From JAXHMM01 sp964528445 (GTDB taxonomy: Bacteria; Bacteroidota; Rhodothermia; Balneolales; Balneolaceae): a stretch of DNA of 20,636 bases. A program made the translations under genes and the position numbers. Below the pieces are notes generated by a model, which worked only from the letters and a program-made list of their open reading frames with translations, searched no databases and was not told the DNA's origin. Shown here piece by piece: positions 1-6,424 of the stretch (its first letter is position 1; each line of letters opens with the position of its first letter). The DNA lies in contig CAZGSL010000034.1 of NCBI GenBank assembly GCA_964528445.1, positions 1-20,636 on the forward strand. The letters are read 5' to 3'.

Positions 1-955
1 GGCCGTCGTCGGCCATCGCCTGGTAGACCCTCGCCCCGGCCAGGATGGCCAGGTTCACGAAGCCGAATGTGGAGATGGCGATGCCGGCCGACATCAGCTT
101 TCCTCCGGCCTCCCCCCAAAGCGAGACCATGACATCCGAAGCCGGGGCGGTGCTGCCGGCCAGTCCCTCCAGGCCCAGCGCGCTGAGGCTTGCCCAGTTG
201 ACCAGAAGGTAGCTGGTTACCACGATAACCACGCCCAGCAGGGTAACCTTGGGAAGATTCCGGCGGGGACTCCGGATCTCGCCGGCCACGTGATTGGCGT
301 GCTGCCATCCCCCGTAGGCGAAGAGGACCGGAATCAGGGCGGTGCCCATCGCTTTAACCGTGTTCCATAGCCCCGTTGCGGAGCTGCCGGCCCGGACGGG
401 GGCAGAGGCCGGCTCGCCGGAGGTAAACAGCAGCATCCCGGCTACGGTCAGCATCGCGACGGCCAGAAGCTTAAGGACCGTGAAAATATTCTGGGTAATG
501 CTCCCGGGACGTATGCCCAGGTAGTTGATGCCCGTGAGGAGAACGACCGACCCGATGGCCACCGGCTTGACCAGCATCTGCGACAGACCGAGCAGGTCCC
601 CGAAATAGTAGGAAAAAGTCACCGCCACGGCCGCTATGCCACCGGTGTTTATGACCAACAGTAGGGTCCACCCGTACAGAAAAGCGGGCAGGGGACCGAA
701 TGCTTCGCGGAGGTAGACGTATCCGCCTCCCGCTTCCGGCCGGCGGGATCCCAGCTCCCCGAAGCATAGTGCCCCGATCAGCGCGATTCCCCCGCCGATG
801 GCCCAGGCTGCCAGGACCAGTCCGGGGGTATCCAGCCGCTGGGCAACGATGGAGGGATTGAGGAAAATACCCGCCCCGATAATTCCCCCGACCACCACCA
901 TGGTTCCGTCGAATAGGGTGAGGCGCCGGGCGTAGGTGGTTTTATCTTCGGCCAT
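1..955 (-). CDS. APC-superfamily amino-acid permease (LAT/SteT-like), C-terminus outside window
   Basis: Inner-membrane amino-acid transporter or exchanger. The reading frame opens at ATG 955-953 and runs off the window start, giving about 318 codons of a family that usually has 430-480. The N-terminus MAEDKTTYARRLTLFDGTMV leads into the TM1 signature GGIIGAGIF (residues 23-31), the unwound substrate-binding loop of APC transporters. ELGSRRPEAGGGYVYLREAFG-type loop residues follow at 67-87, and FAYGGW (212-217) falls in the TM6 region, as in the LAT family. Hydrophobic segments alternate regularly to the window edge. AAGGGGA directly abuts the ATG, so the ribosome site is weak; the next Met is inside TM1, which supports this start. 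The gene is divergent from bioD and shares the 159-bp upstream region with it. Substrate cannot be read from sequence; Ser/Thr, or a broad neutral amino-acid range, would be typical. Fold is sure, substrate is not. Confidence 0.9.
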   Translation of the reverse strand, partial: MAEDKTTYARRLTLFDGTMVVVGGIIGAGIFLNPSIVAQRLDTPGLVLAAWAIGGGIALIGALCFGELGSRRPEAGGGYVYLREAFGPLPAFLYGWTLLLVINTGGIAAVAVTFSYYFGDLLGLSQMLVKPVAIGSVVLLTGINYLGIRPGSITQNIFTVLKLLAVAMLTVAGMLLFTSGEPASAPVRAGSSATGLWNTVKAMGTALIPVLFAYGGWQHANHVAGEIRSPRRNLPKVTLLGVVIVVTSYLLVNWASLSALGLEGLAGSTAPASDVMVSLWGEAGGKLMSAGIAISTFGFVNLAILAGARVYQAMADDG

Positions 956-962
956 TCCCCTT

Positions 963-982
963 GATTGTACTGAGATTGTACA
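963..982. promoter_or_regulatory. Possible operator: GTAC-containing direct/inverted repeat upstream of the permease
   Basis: GATTGTAC occurs at 963-970 and again at 974-981, an 11-bp (one helical turn) offset. The same stretch also reads as an inverted repeat TGTAC (966-970), 7-nt spacer, GTACA (978-982). It lies 11-27 nt upstream of the permease ATG, inside the shared permease/bioD upstream region. That position suits a repressor site over the permease promoter or leader. No protein partner can be named, and chance is not excluded. Confidence 0.3.
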
Positions 983-1114
983 GAAGGTTACCGGTTTGAA
1001 AATAGAAGAGTTGAACCAACGGGCAAATAATTTGTTAAAGAGCGATCAGTTTCTGAATTTCACCGCGAGCGCCGCCCGCGTCGCGGCCTGCCAAGAGCAA
1101 ACAGGAATCATCCC

Positions 1115-1735
1115 ATGAGTCTGCCCGACAAACTTTTCGTCAGCGGTACCGATACGGGAATTGGAAAAACCGTGGTCTCCGCCGCCCTTACCCTGGGAGG
1201 GAAGGGCTGCTACTGGAAGCCGGTGCAGTCGGGACTGCGGGAGGAGACCGACACGCAGTATGTGCGGCGGACCACCGGCCTGCCGGACGACCGTTTCCAC
1301 GCGGAACGTTACCGGCTGACCGAGCCGCTCTCCCCCCATGCCTCCGCCGAAATCGACGGGGTGCAGATTCGGCTTCGGGAGTTTCACCTTCCCGAGACCG
1401 GCAAGCGGCCGCTCGTCGTGGAGGGGGCCGGCGGACTCCTGGTGCCGCTGAACGACCGGCAGATGATCATCGACCTTATTGCGTACCTGGAACTGCCGGT
1501 GCTGGTGGTGGCCCGCAGCGAGCTTGGCACCCTCAACCATACGTTTCTCTCCCTGGAAGCGCTGCGCCGACGTGATATTCCCGTGGCTGGAGTGGTGATG
1601 AACGGTCCGCAAAACGAGGGAAACCGAAAGGCCATAGAAAAATACGGCAGGGTGGACGTCCTGGCGGAAATCGAGCCGCGGGAACAGGTGGACCCGCCCG
1701 CGCTGAAGGAAATGTACCGTCAAATAGCATCATGA
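1115..1735 (+). CDS. bioD: ATP-dependent dethiobiotin synthetase
   Basis: Cytoplasmic enzyme that closes the ureido ring of 7,8-diaminopelargonate with CO2 and ATP to give dethiobiotin, the penultimate biotin step. It has 206 aa, slightly shorter than the 225-aa E. coli enzyme. The P-loop GTDTGIGKT is at residues 11-19, the substrate-binding KPVQSG at 35-40, the SPHASA segment at 73-78, and the Mg/ATP-binding EGAGGLLVPL at 103-112. These match the BioD family in order and spacing. AGGAA sits seven bases before the ATG. The stop codon overlaps the next start (ATGA, 4 nt), so translation is coupled to bioA, which makes its substrate. No perfect BirA-type operator is visible upstream. bioB, bioF and the pimelate genes are not in the window. 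Confidence 0.96.
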   Translation: MSLPDKLFVSGTDTGIGKTVVSAALTLGGKGCYWKPVQSGLREETDTQYVRRTTGLPDDRFHAERYRLTEPLSPHASAEIDGVQIRLREFHLPETGKRPLVVEGAGGLLVPLNDRQMIIDLIAYLELPVLVVARSELGTLNHTFLSLEALRRRDIPVAGVVMNGPQNEGNRKAIEKYGRVDVLAEIEPREQVDPPALKEMYRQIAS

Positions 1736-3021
1736 GCTCTTTTCATCCCAATATCTGGTATCCCTTTACCATCCTGGAAAACGCCCCCGAACCGCTGAAG
1801 GTGGTCCGCGGCGACGGACTCTGGCTGGAGCTGGAGGACGGCCGCCGGATCATGGACTGCATCTCCAGCTGGTGGGTGAATATCCACGGGCATGCCCGCC
1901 CGGAAATTGCCGAGGCGGTCGCCCGGCAGGCCCGGGAGCTGGAACAGGTGATCTTCGCAAACTTTACCCACGACCCGGCCGAAAAGCTGGCCGAACGTCT
2001 CACAGGCATGCTTCCGGGCGATCTTGACAGGGTCTTCTTTTCGGACGACGGCTCCACGGCCGTGGAAGTGGGAATGAAAATCGCCTGGCAGTACTGGGCA
2101 AACAGTGGTGAAACGCGGGATACGTTCATCTGCTTTGAGGGCGCCTACCACGGCGATACTTTCGGGGCGATGTCGGCCGGGGCCCGAACGGTCTTCAGCG
2201 AGGTATACGACCCGCTGCTCTTTGACGTGGAGTTCCTGCCCTACCCGCAAACATGGATGGGAGACGGGGAGGTGGAAAAGCGGGAGCAGGAGGTGATTTC
2301 GGCGCTCCGGGGCAAACTGGAGGAGCATCCCGGGCGATACGCCGGTGTTATGATCGAGCCCCTGGTGCAGGGGGCGGGGGGCATGCGGATGTGCCGTCCA
2401 GAATTTTTGCGCGCCCTCCAGGAGACGGTACGACGGCACCGCACGCTGCTGCTGTTTGACGAGGTGATGACCGGTTTCGGGCGCACGGGAAGCCGCTTCG
2501 CCTGCGAGAAGGCGGGGGTGAAGCCCGATATCATCGCACTGGCGAAGGGTTTGACGGGGGGATTTCTGCCGCTGTCAGTCACCGTCTGTTCGGAGCGGAT
2601 ATACGAGGCCTTCTACAGCAGCGATCCCAGGAAGACCTTCTGGCATGGGCACAGCTATACGGCAAACCCGATCGGATGCGCGGCGGCGCTCGCTTCCATG
2701 GACCTGCTGGAGGAACACCAACCGGTTTTCGGTGCGATGGAAAACTGGCACCGGGAGGAGCTGGAGGGACTGGCAGAGGGAATGCCGCTCAAACGGCTGC
2801 GGGCGACCGGCACTATTGCGGCGATGGAGATCGAAACCGAGGGCAGGGAAGGATATCTGAATCCGGTTGCGGATATTGTAAAGAAACGCTGCGTGGATGA
2901 GGGGCTTCTGCTTCGTCCGCTCGGCAACACGCTCTACCTGATGCCGCCCTATTGCACCACCAGGGAGGAGCTCTCCCGCATGTACGAGGGCATTAAGCGG
3001 CTGCTGCAAGATGCCGCCTGA
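1732..3021 (+). CDS. bioA: Adenosylmethionine-8-amino-7-oxononanoate aminotransferase
   Basis: PLP-dependent class-III aminotransferase that moves an amino group from S-adenosylmethionine to KAPA, giving 7,8-diaminopelargonate. The 429-aa length matches the family (E. coli 429). The N-terminal substrate motif SSWWVNIHGH is at residues 45-54, which is diagnostic of BioA over other class-III transaminases. SDDGSTAVEVGMK (104-116) is the phosphate-binding region. FDEVMTGFGRTG (242-253) holds the PLP-ring aspartate D243. AKGLTGG (271-277) holds the Schiff-base lysine K272. HGHSYTANPIGCAAAL (305-320) is the conserved C-side motif. It starts four bases before the bioD stop, so the two form one translationally coupled unit. 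The convergent 71-aa gene ends 40 bp downstream, and no strong terminator hairpin lies between. Confidence 0.97.
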   Translation: MSSFHPNIWYPFTILENAPEPLKVVRGDGLWLELEDGRRIMDCISSWWVNIHGHARPEIAEAVARQARELEQVIFANFTHDPAEKLAERLTGMLPGDLDRVFFSDDGSTAVEVGMKIAWQYWANSGETRDTFICFEGAYHGDTFGAMSAGARTVFSEVYDPLLFDVEFLPYPQTWMGDGEVEKREQEVISALRGKLEEHPGRYAGVMIEPLVQGAGGMRMCRPEFLRALQETVRRHRTLLLFDEVMTGFGRTGSRFACEKAGVKPDIIALAKGLTGGFLPLSVTVCSERIYEAFYSSDPRKTFWHGHSYTANPIGCAAALASMDLLEEHQPVFGAMENWHREELEGLAEGMPLKRLRATGTIAAMEIETEGREGYLNPVADIVKKRCVDEGLLLRPLGNTLYLMPPYCTTREELSRMYEGIKRLLQDAA

Positions 3022-3061
3022 GGCTCTTCGCAGGAGGAGTGCCGGGAATCCCGATTCGCTG

Positions 3062-3277
3062 CTAGCTTCTGCCGATGGGCTCCAGGTTGTTCAGCAGCGA
3101 GCGTACTTCGGAATAGTTTTCCCTCTCCACCATCAGCGTCAGAAACAGGCAGAGCGTCTCTTTGTCGTACCGGTGCAGTTCGCGCTCGAAATCGAGCATT
3201 TCCCGCAATCCGGCACTCAGTTTTTCGTGCAGTTTCTCCAGTTCATCCGGGGTGATCCGGTTTGGCAGTTCTCTCAT
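3062..3277 (-). CDS. 71-aa helical protein of unknown function, second gene of the leftward HTH operon
   Basis: I do not recognise the family. The longer frame reaching upstream would overlap the Cro-like gene. The ATG at 3277 is preferred because GGAGG (minus strand, 3288-3284) lies six bases before it, the best Shine-Dalgarno in the window. The product MRELPNRITPDELEKLHEKL continues as a charged, mostly helical chain with heptad-like leucines and a short hydrophobic run LCLFLTLMV near residues 42-50. It has no signal peptide and no catalytic motif. The start lies 23 nt after the stop of the 69-aa HTH gene, so the two are probably one transcript. Context suggests an accessory factor of the regulatory switch, for example an anti-repressor or interaction partner; that role is inference only. 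Confidence 0.65.
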   Translation of the reverse strand: MRELPNRITPDELEKLHEKLSAGLREMLDFERELHRYDKETLCLFLTLMVERENYSEVRSLLNNLEPIGRS

Positions 3278-3283
3278 GATGAT

Positions 3284-3288
3284 CCTCC
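3284..3288 (-). promoter_or_regulatory. Strong Shine-Dalgarno of the 71-aa gene
   Basis: The minus strand reads GGAGG, six bases before ATG 3277-3275. It decides the start of this small gene against the longer overlapping frame. Most other genes here have weak or no such site, so it stands out. Confidence 0.7.
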
Positions 3289-3300
3289 GTGGCCAGTTTT

Positions 3301-3510
3301 TTATTGAACTTCGAAGGGGACCTTTGCCCGCGCTTCCGCGATGGTCTCCTCTATTCGTTTCCGCACGGGAGCGGAGGTAGTCCTCCCCCGGGCTACATTG
3401 CGTACGTGGGTGTGTGAGACTCCCCACTCGTTCGACAGGGCGTTGATACTTGTCCTGAGAATCGTACAACTTATTTCCAGCTCATAAAGCACGTCTTTTT
3501 GATTAGCCAT
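3301..3510 (-). CDS. 69-aa Cro-like helix-turn-helix protein
   Basis: Small DNA-binding protein by appearance. After MANQKDVLYELEISCTIL comes SINALSNEWGVSHTHVRNV (about residues 21-39), with helix, turn and recognition-helix spacing like phage Cro/XRE domains. A basic tail ARGRTTSAPVRKRIEETI follows. Start ATG 3510 lacks a Shine-Dalgarno, and a 15-bp duplication straddles it. The gene is divergent from the CI-like HTH gene at 3609 and leads a two-gene leftward unit. By analogy with lambdoid switches it would compete with the CI-like protein for operators between them. The HTH assignment is fairly firm; the Cro-like role is inferred from size, orientation and operator layout. No integrase or other phage gene is nearby, so it may be a domesticated or orphan module. 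Confidence 0.7.
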   Translation of the reverse strand: MANQKDVLYELEISCTILRTSINALSNEWGVSHTHVRNVARGRTTSAPVRKRIEETIAEARAKVPFEVQ

Positions 3511-3522
3511 TTTTTGATTAGC
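3496..3522. repeat. 12-bp direct repeat at 15-bp offset straddling a start codon
   Basis: TTTTTGATTAGC occurs at 3496-3507 and 3511-3522. On the coding (minus) strand this is GCTAATCAAAAA, then ATG, then GCTAATCAAAAA. The leader copy is therefore repeated as codons 2-5 of the 69-aa HTH gene. It may be a recent tandem duplication that built the start region, or a pair of binding half-sites used for autoregulation. Confidence 0.75.
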
Positions 3523-3537
3523 TTGAATATCTGAACT

Positions 3538-3580
3538 TGCGAATTGAACGTTTAATTTTTAAACTATTCGCATTAATACG
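3538..3580. promoter_or_regulatory. Nested palindromic operator between divergent HTH genes
   Basis: The outer inverted repeat is TGCGAAT (3538-3544) with ATTCGCA (3566-3572), seven of seven paired. Inside it lies GTTTAA (3550-3555), TTT, TTAAAC (3559-3564), six of six paired. Adjoining at 3569-3580 is CGCATTAATACG, a near-perfect 12-bp palindrome with one mismatched pair. Rightward, TAATTTTT (3553-3560) resembles the Bacteroidetes -7 element TAnnTTTG. Leftward, the complement of CAAATAAA (3587-3594) does also. Both promoters would be touched by a protein bound here. The palindromes are seen; the regulatory role is inference. Confidence 0.6.
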
Positions 3581-3608
3581 TAGCGTCAAATAAAGTAAAT
3601 AGTTTTAA

Positions 3609-4043
3609 GTGAAATACGCAACAGGTTCACGGCTCAAGGAGATTGCGGATGCCCTGTACGAAGGAAACCGGAGCGAACTTGCCCGTAACCTGGATATGAA
3701 GCCCCAGGCACTGACCAAATACCTCAACGGGGAATCCATGCCCGGCGGACTTATTTTAATCCGTTTGCATGATCTGGGAGTAAATATCAACTGGTTTCTC
3801 ACCGGGGAGGGAGAGATGCTCAGGCAGGGCGGTACCCACCGAATCTCCGAGCCCATCGAAGAGTACATCACCCGGCTGGAGAAGGAGGTGTTGCAGGGGA
3901 GTGAAAAGGAGGCGCTGAGCGACCTGCTCAGCTTCTCGGAAGCCATAAGAAACCTGGATACCTCTCCTTCGCTTCAGCGCGCCCTGCTGCTGGTCTATGC
4001 CCGCCATATGAGTACCGGCGAGGCCGGGGGGAGTTCGGAATAG
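3609..4043 (+). CDS. CI-repressor-like helix-turn-helix protein (no peptidase domain)
   Basis: 144-aa XRE/CI-type transcriptional regulator. The N-terminal domain reads RLKEIADALYEGNRSELARN, and the recognition region LDMKPQALTKYLNGESMPGG (28-47) is a classic HTH. It is followed by GVNINWFLTGEGEM (about 57-70), a sequence typical of phage CI-type HTH domains (Pfam phage CI repressor N-domain). The rest, 75-144, is predicted helical with EEYITRLEKEVLQ, probably an oligomerisation arm. There is no S24/LexA-like self-cleavage domain, so classic RecA-triggered cleavage is not expected. The start must be GTG 3609, because TAA is immediately upstream in frame and no early Met is available besides it. 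It is divergent from the Cro-like gene across a palindromic spacer. Targets and trigger are unknown. Confidence 0.85.
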   Translation: MKYATGSRLKEIADALYEGNRSELARNLDMKPQALTKYLNGESMPGGLILIRLHDLGVNINWFLTGEGEMLRQGGTHRISEPIEEYITRLEKEVLQGSEKEALSDLLSFSEAIRNLDTSPSLQRALLLVYARHMSTGEAGGSSE

Positions 4044-4146
4044 CATTCTGGCTGCCGACGGGCTGCTTATTTGCCGGTGTTCCCCAAAACGGTTTTATTG
4101 AGGGACAGGCCAAACCGGAATATTCATTTTCCATATCCCATTCTCT

Positions 4147-6381
4147 ATGTTTTCCTCCTTTTTCAAGCCGTTTTTCTCCGCTTCCGTTCTCCTGTTCGTT
4201 TATTTGCTGAGTGCCCCGGCCGACCTGCAGGCGCAGCAGCCGTTCACCATTGAGGACGCGCTGGACGTCCACTCCGTATCGCTGGCCGACATGACCGACG
4301 ACGGTCGATACGCGGCCGTCACACTGAGCAACCGGCGGGGAAGCATGGGCGAGGATCACGGGCGTTTCGGGGATGCCACGTATATCGCGCCCGACCGGGA
4401 GAAAGTACTTATCATTGACACCCAAAGCGGCGAAACGATCCGCCCGTTTGACGGATCCGTACAGGTGCGCGGGCTGGAATGGGCCCCGGGCGGAAACATG
4501 CTGGCCTTCTTCAAGCTGGATGAGGGGGAGGATAGTTATAGTCTTTATCTATATGACAGGCAAGGGAATAGCATACAAGAAGTAGAACTTACCTCAACAA
4601 AGCGCATCTCCTCTTCGTCCATGATGGAGTGGCATCCGGATGGCAACCATCTCCTGATCGAACTTCGGGAGACCGGCTGGGCCGACACCGCCCGGGCCCT
4701 CTACGAAGAACTGGAGCAGGGTCCGGTGATCGTGCAGGATTCCGATAACGATTTCCTGGCATGGGACCGTGTCTGGAATCATTCGGAACGTTCGATTCCC
4801 GCCGCCGTGGACATTCCCGACGGGGAGACCCGGGAACTGGAGCCTGAGCTGGCCTTCTCCGACTTTCACCTGGCAGGGGACGGCGCGTTTTTTGCCTACG
4901 TGAGAGAATTCCCCGTCAAGACCGATTACGCCCGGCAGGGAGGAACCGAATACGAACTGAGAATGGAAAACTGGGAGGGAGGCGAATCAAGGGTGCTGCG
5001 CGAGCGATCGGATGACGAGCCGGACGCCGACTGGAATCCGGCAGGCGACCGCTACGCCTATGAAGATGACGGAAATATCTATTTGAGGGATGTTGAGTTG
5101 GATTCGGCGGAGAACATCACGGCGGAATTTCGGGAGGAGATTATCGAAGAGGGGGACACGTCCCGGTATGATTACGGCATCGAGGAGTGGCATCCCCAGG
5201 GCGAGCGCCTGCTGGTGGAGTCCGACAAAGGCTATCACCTGCTGGAGGCCGACGGATCGGATATGGAGCTGGTTTATGAATTCCCGGAGAACCAATCCGA
5301 GGCGCCCCGGCGTACCATCCAGTACTGGAGTCCCGACGGACGGTATCTCTACATGAGCTACTCGGCAAGGGACCGTTGGGAGCGGGGGATTACCCGCTAC
5401 GACCTGCAGGAGCGCGAAATGGAGCGGCTGCGGGTGGACGCCAACCTGTACGACGACTGGGAGTTTGCCGAGGAGGGAGGTACCGTCCTCTACGAGATGT
5501 CGGACGGCGATCATCCCGGCGAGCTCTACGCGGCCGGGCCGCAGCTGGACCGTTCCCGGCAGCTGACCGACGTCGATCCCTGGGTGGAAGAGCGTACCCT
5601 CACCCGCACCGAACTGGTCGAATACATGGATGTGGACGGGGATACGCTCTACGGGGTGCTCTACTATCCCGCCAACTACGAGGAGGGGAAACGCTACCCG
5701 CTGGTTACTCAGGTTTACGAGGATTTCTTCGACAACGGGTTCAACGCATCCATGAACATCATCACCAACGCGGGATTCTTCGGATTTCGTCCCTCGGTCA
5801 ATTTCGAGGAGGGCTATCCCGGGGAGGCGTGGCTGAAGGGCGTCACCACCGGCATCAACCGGCTCATCGAGCGGGGATTGGTGGACGGCAGCAAAGTGGG
5901 AATCCAGGGGACCAGCTACGGAGGTTACGCCGTTAACCTGCTTATCACCCAGACCGACCGTTTCGCCGCCGCCATCAACATTTCCGGCAAGGTGAACATG
6001 ATCAGCTTTCTGGGCGACAGTCCCAAGATCACGACGCGGAATTACGACGCCGCGGAGGTGGGGCAGGATCGCATCGGGGAGACGCTTTGGGAGGCACAGG
6101 ACAAGTATATCGCCCACAGTGCGGTCTTTTACGCCGACCGGATTGAGACCCCGTTGCTCATGCTGACGGGAGAGGGCGACTGGAACGTGCCGGCCACCAA
6201 CCAGCGGGAGATGTATTACGCCCTGAGGAGGCTGGACAAGAAAGTGAAGTGGGTGCATTATATGGAAGCCGGTCACGGTGCGGGCCGGGCGGGACGCGTG
6301 GAGGATTTCCACCACCACTGGAACGAGGTGATTGACTGGTACAACCGCTATTTCTTTCCCGGGGAGGAAGAGGAGGAGTAA
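4147..6381 (+). CDS. Exported S9-family (prolyl-oligopeptidase-like) serine peptidase
   Basis: 744-aa secreted peptidase. The signal peptide spans residues 1-29: basic K7, a hydrophobic core, then LQA|QQ. Residues about 35-490 form a seven-bladed-type propeller with WAPGG, WHPDG, WNPAG, WHPQG and WSPDG blade motifs that gates substrate entry. Residues about 490-744 are the alpha/beta-hydrolase domain, with the nucleophile in GTSYGGY (S590), aspartate in GEGDWNVP (D678) and histidine in EAGHGAG (H710), so the triad is complete. The protein ends in a run of glutamates. It likely trims peptides in the periplasm or outside the cell; exact specificity (dipeptidyl- versus oligopeptidase) cannot be told. 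No clear Shine-Dalgarno precedes the ATG. A low-GC patch at 4531-4602 is unlike the rest. It is convergent with the ATP-grasp gene 43 bp downstream. Confidence 0.92.
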   Translation: MFSSFFKPFFSASVLLFVYLLSAPADLQAQQPFTIEDALDVHSVSLADMTDDGRYAAVTLSNRRGSMGEDHGRFGDATYIAPDREKVLIIDTQSGETIRPFDGSVQVRGLEWAPGGNMLAFFKLDEGEDSYSLYLYDRQGNSIQEVELTSTKRISSSSMMEWHPDGNHLLIELRETGWADTARALYEELEQGPVIVQDSDNDFLAWDRVWNHSERSIPAAVDIPDGETRELEPELAFSDFHLAGDGAFFAYVREFPVKTDYARQGGTEYELRMENWEGGESRVLRERSDDEPDADWNPAGDRYAYEDDGNIYLRDVELDSAENITAEFREEIIEEGDTSRYDYGIEEWHPQGERLLVESDKGYHLLEADGSDMELVYEFPENQSEAPRRTIQYWSPDGRYLYMSYSARDRWERGITRYDLQEREMERLRVDANLYDDWEFAEEGGTVLYEMSDGDHPGELYAAGPQLDRSRQLTDVDPWVEERTLTRTELVEYMDVDGDTLYGVLYYPANYEEGKRYPLVTQVYEDFFDNGFNASMNIITNAGFFGFRPSVNFEEGYPGEAWLKGVTTGINRLIERGLVDGSKVGIQGTSYGGYAVNLLITQTDRFAAAINISGKVNMISFLGDSPKITTRNYDAAEVGQDRIGETLWEAQDKYIAHSAVFYADRIETPLLMLTGEGDWNVPATNQREMYYALRRLDKKVKWVHYMEAGHGAGRAGRVEDFHHHWNEVIDWYNRYFFPGEEEEE

Positions 6382-6424
6382 ATCGCAGCCGGGTCTTCAT
6401 CCCGCATTTTCGGCCAGCTCTGGA

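Noticed and set aside
991..1020. Possible BirA-type biotin operator (GGTTTGAA ... TTGAACC)
   Set aside because: The arms pair poorly when aligned, and the half-site orientation is opposite to TTGTnAACC...GGTTnACAA, so it is not a convincing BirA site.
936..1118. 60-codon frame between permease and bioD
   Set aside because: It overlaps the permease start on the other strand and bioD by four bases, with no ribosome site or recognisable motif.
3278..3469. N-terminal extension of the 71-aa gene (135-aa version)
   Set aside because: It would overlap most of the Cro-like HTH gene, its sequence is low-complexity Arg/Ser-type shadow, and a strong GGAGG site points to ATG 3277.
4987..6318. 443-codon antisense frame over the S9 peptidase
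   Set aside because: Same codon-bias shadow as above; the sense strand has the full catalytic triad.
6382..6424. Terminator between the S9 peptidase and ATP-grasp genes (CGGG...CCCG then CATTTT)
   Set aside because: Only four stem pairs with a seven-base loop and a broken T-run; too weak to call.
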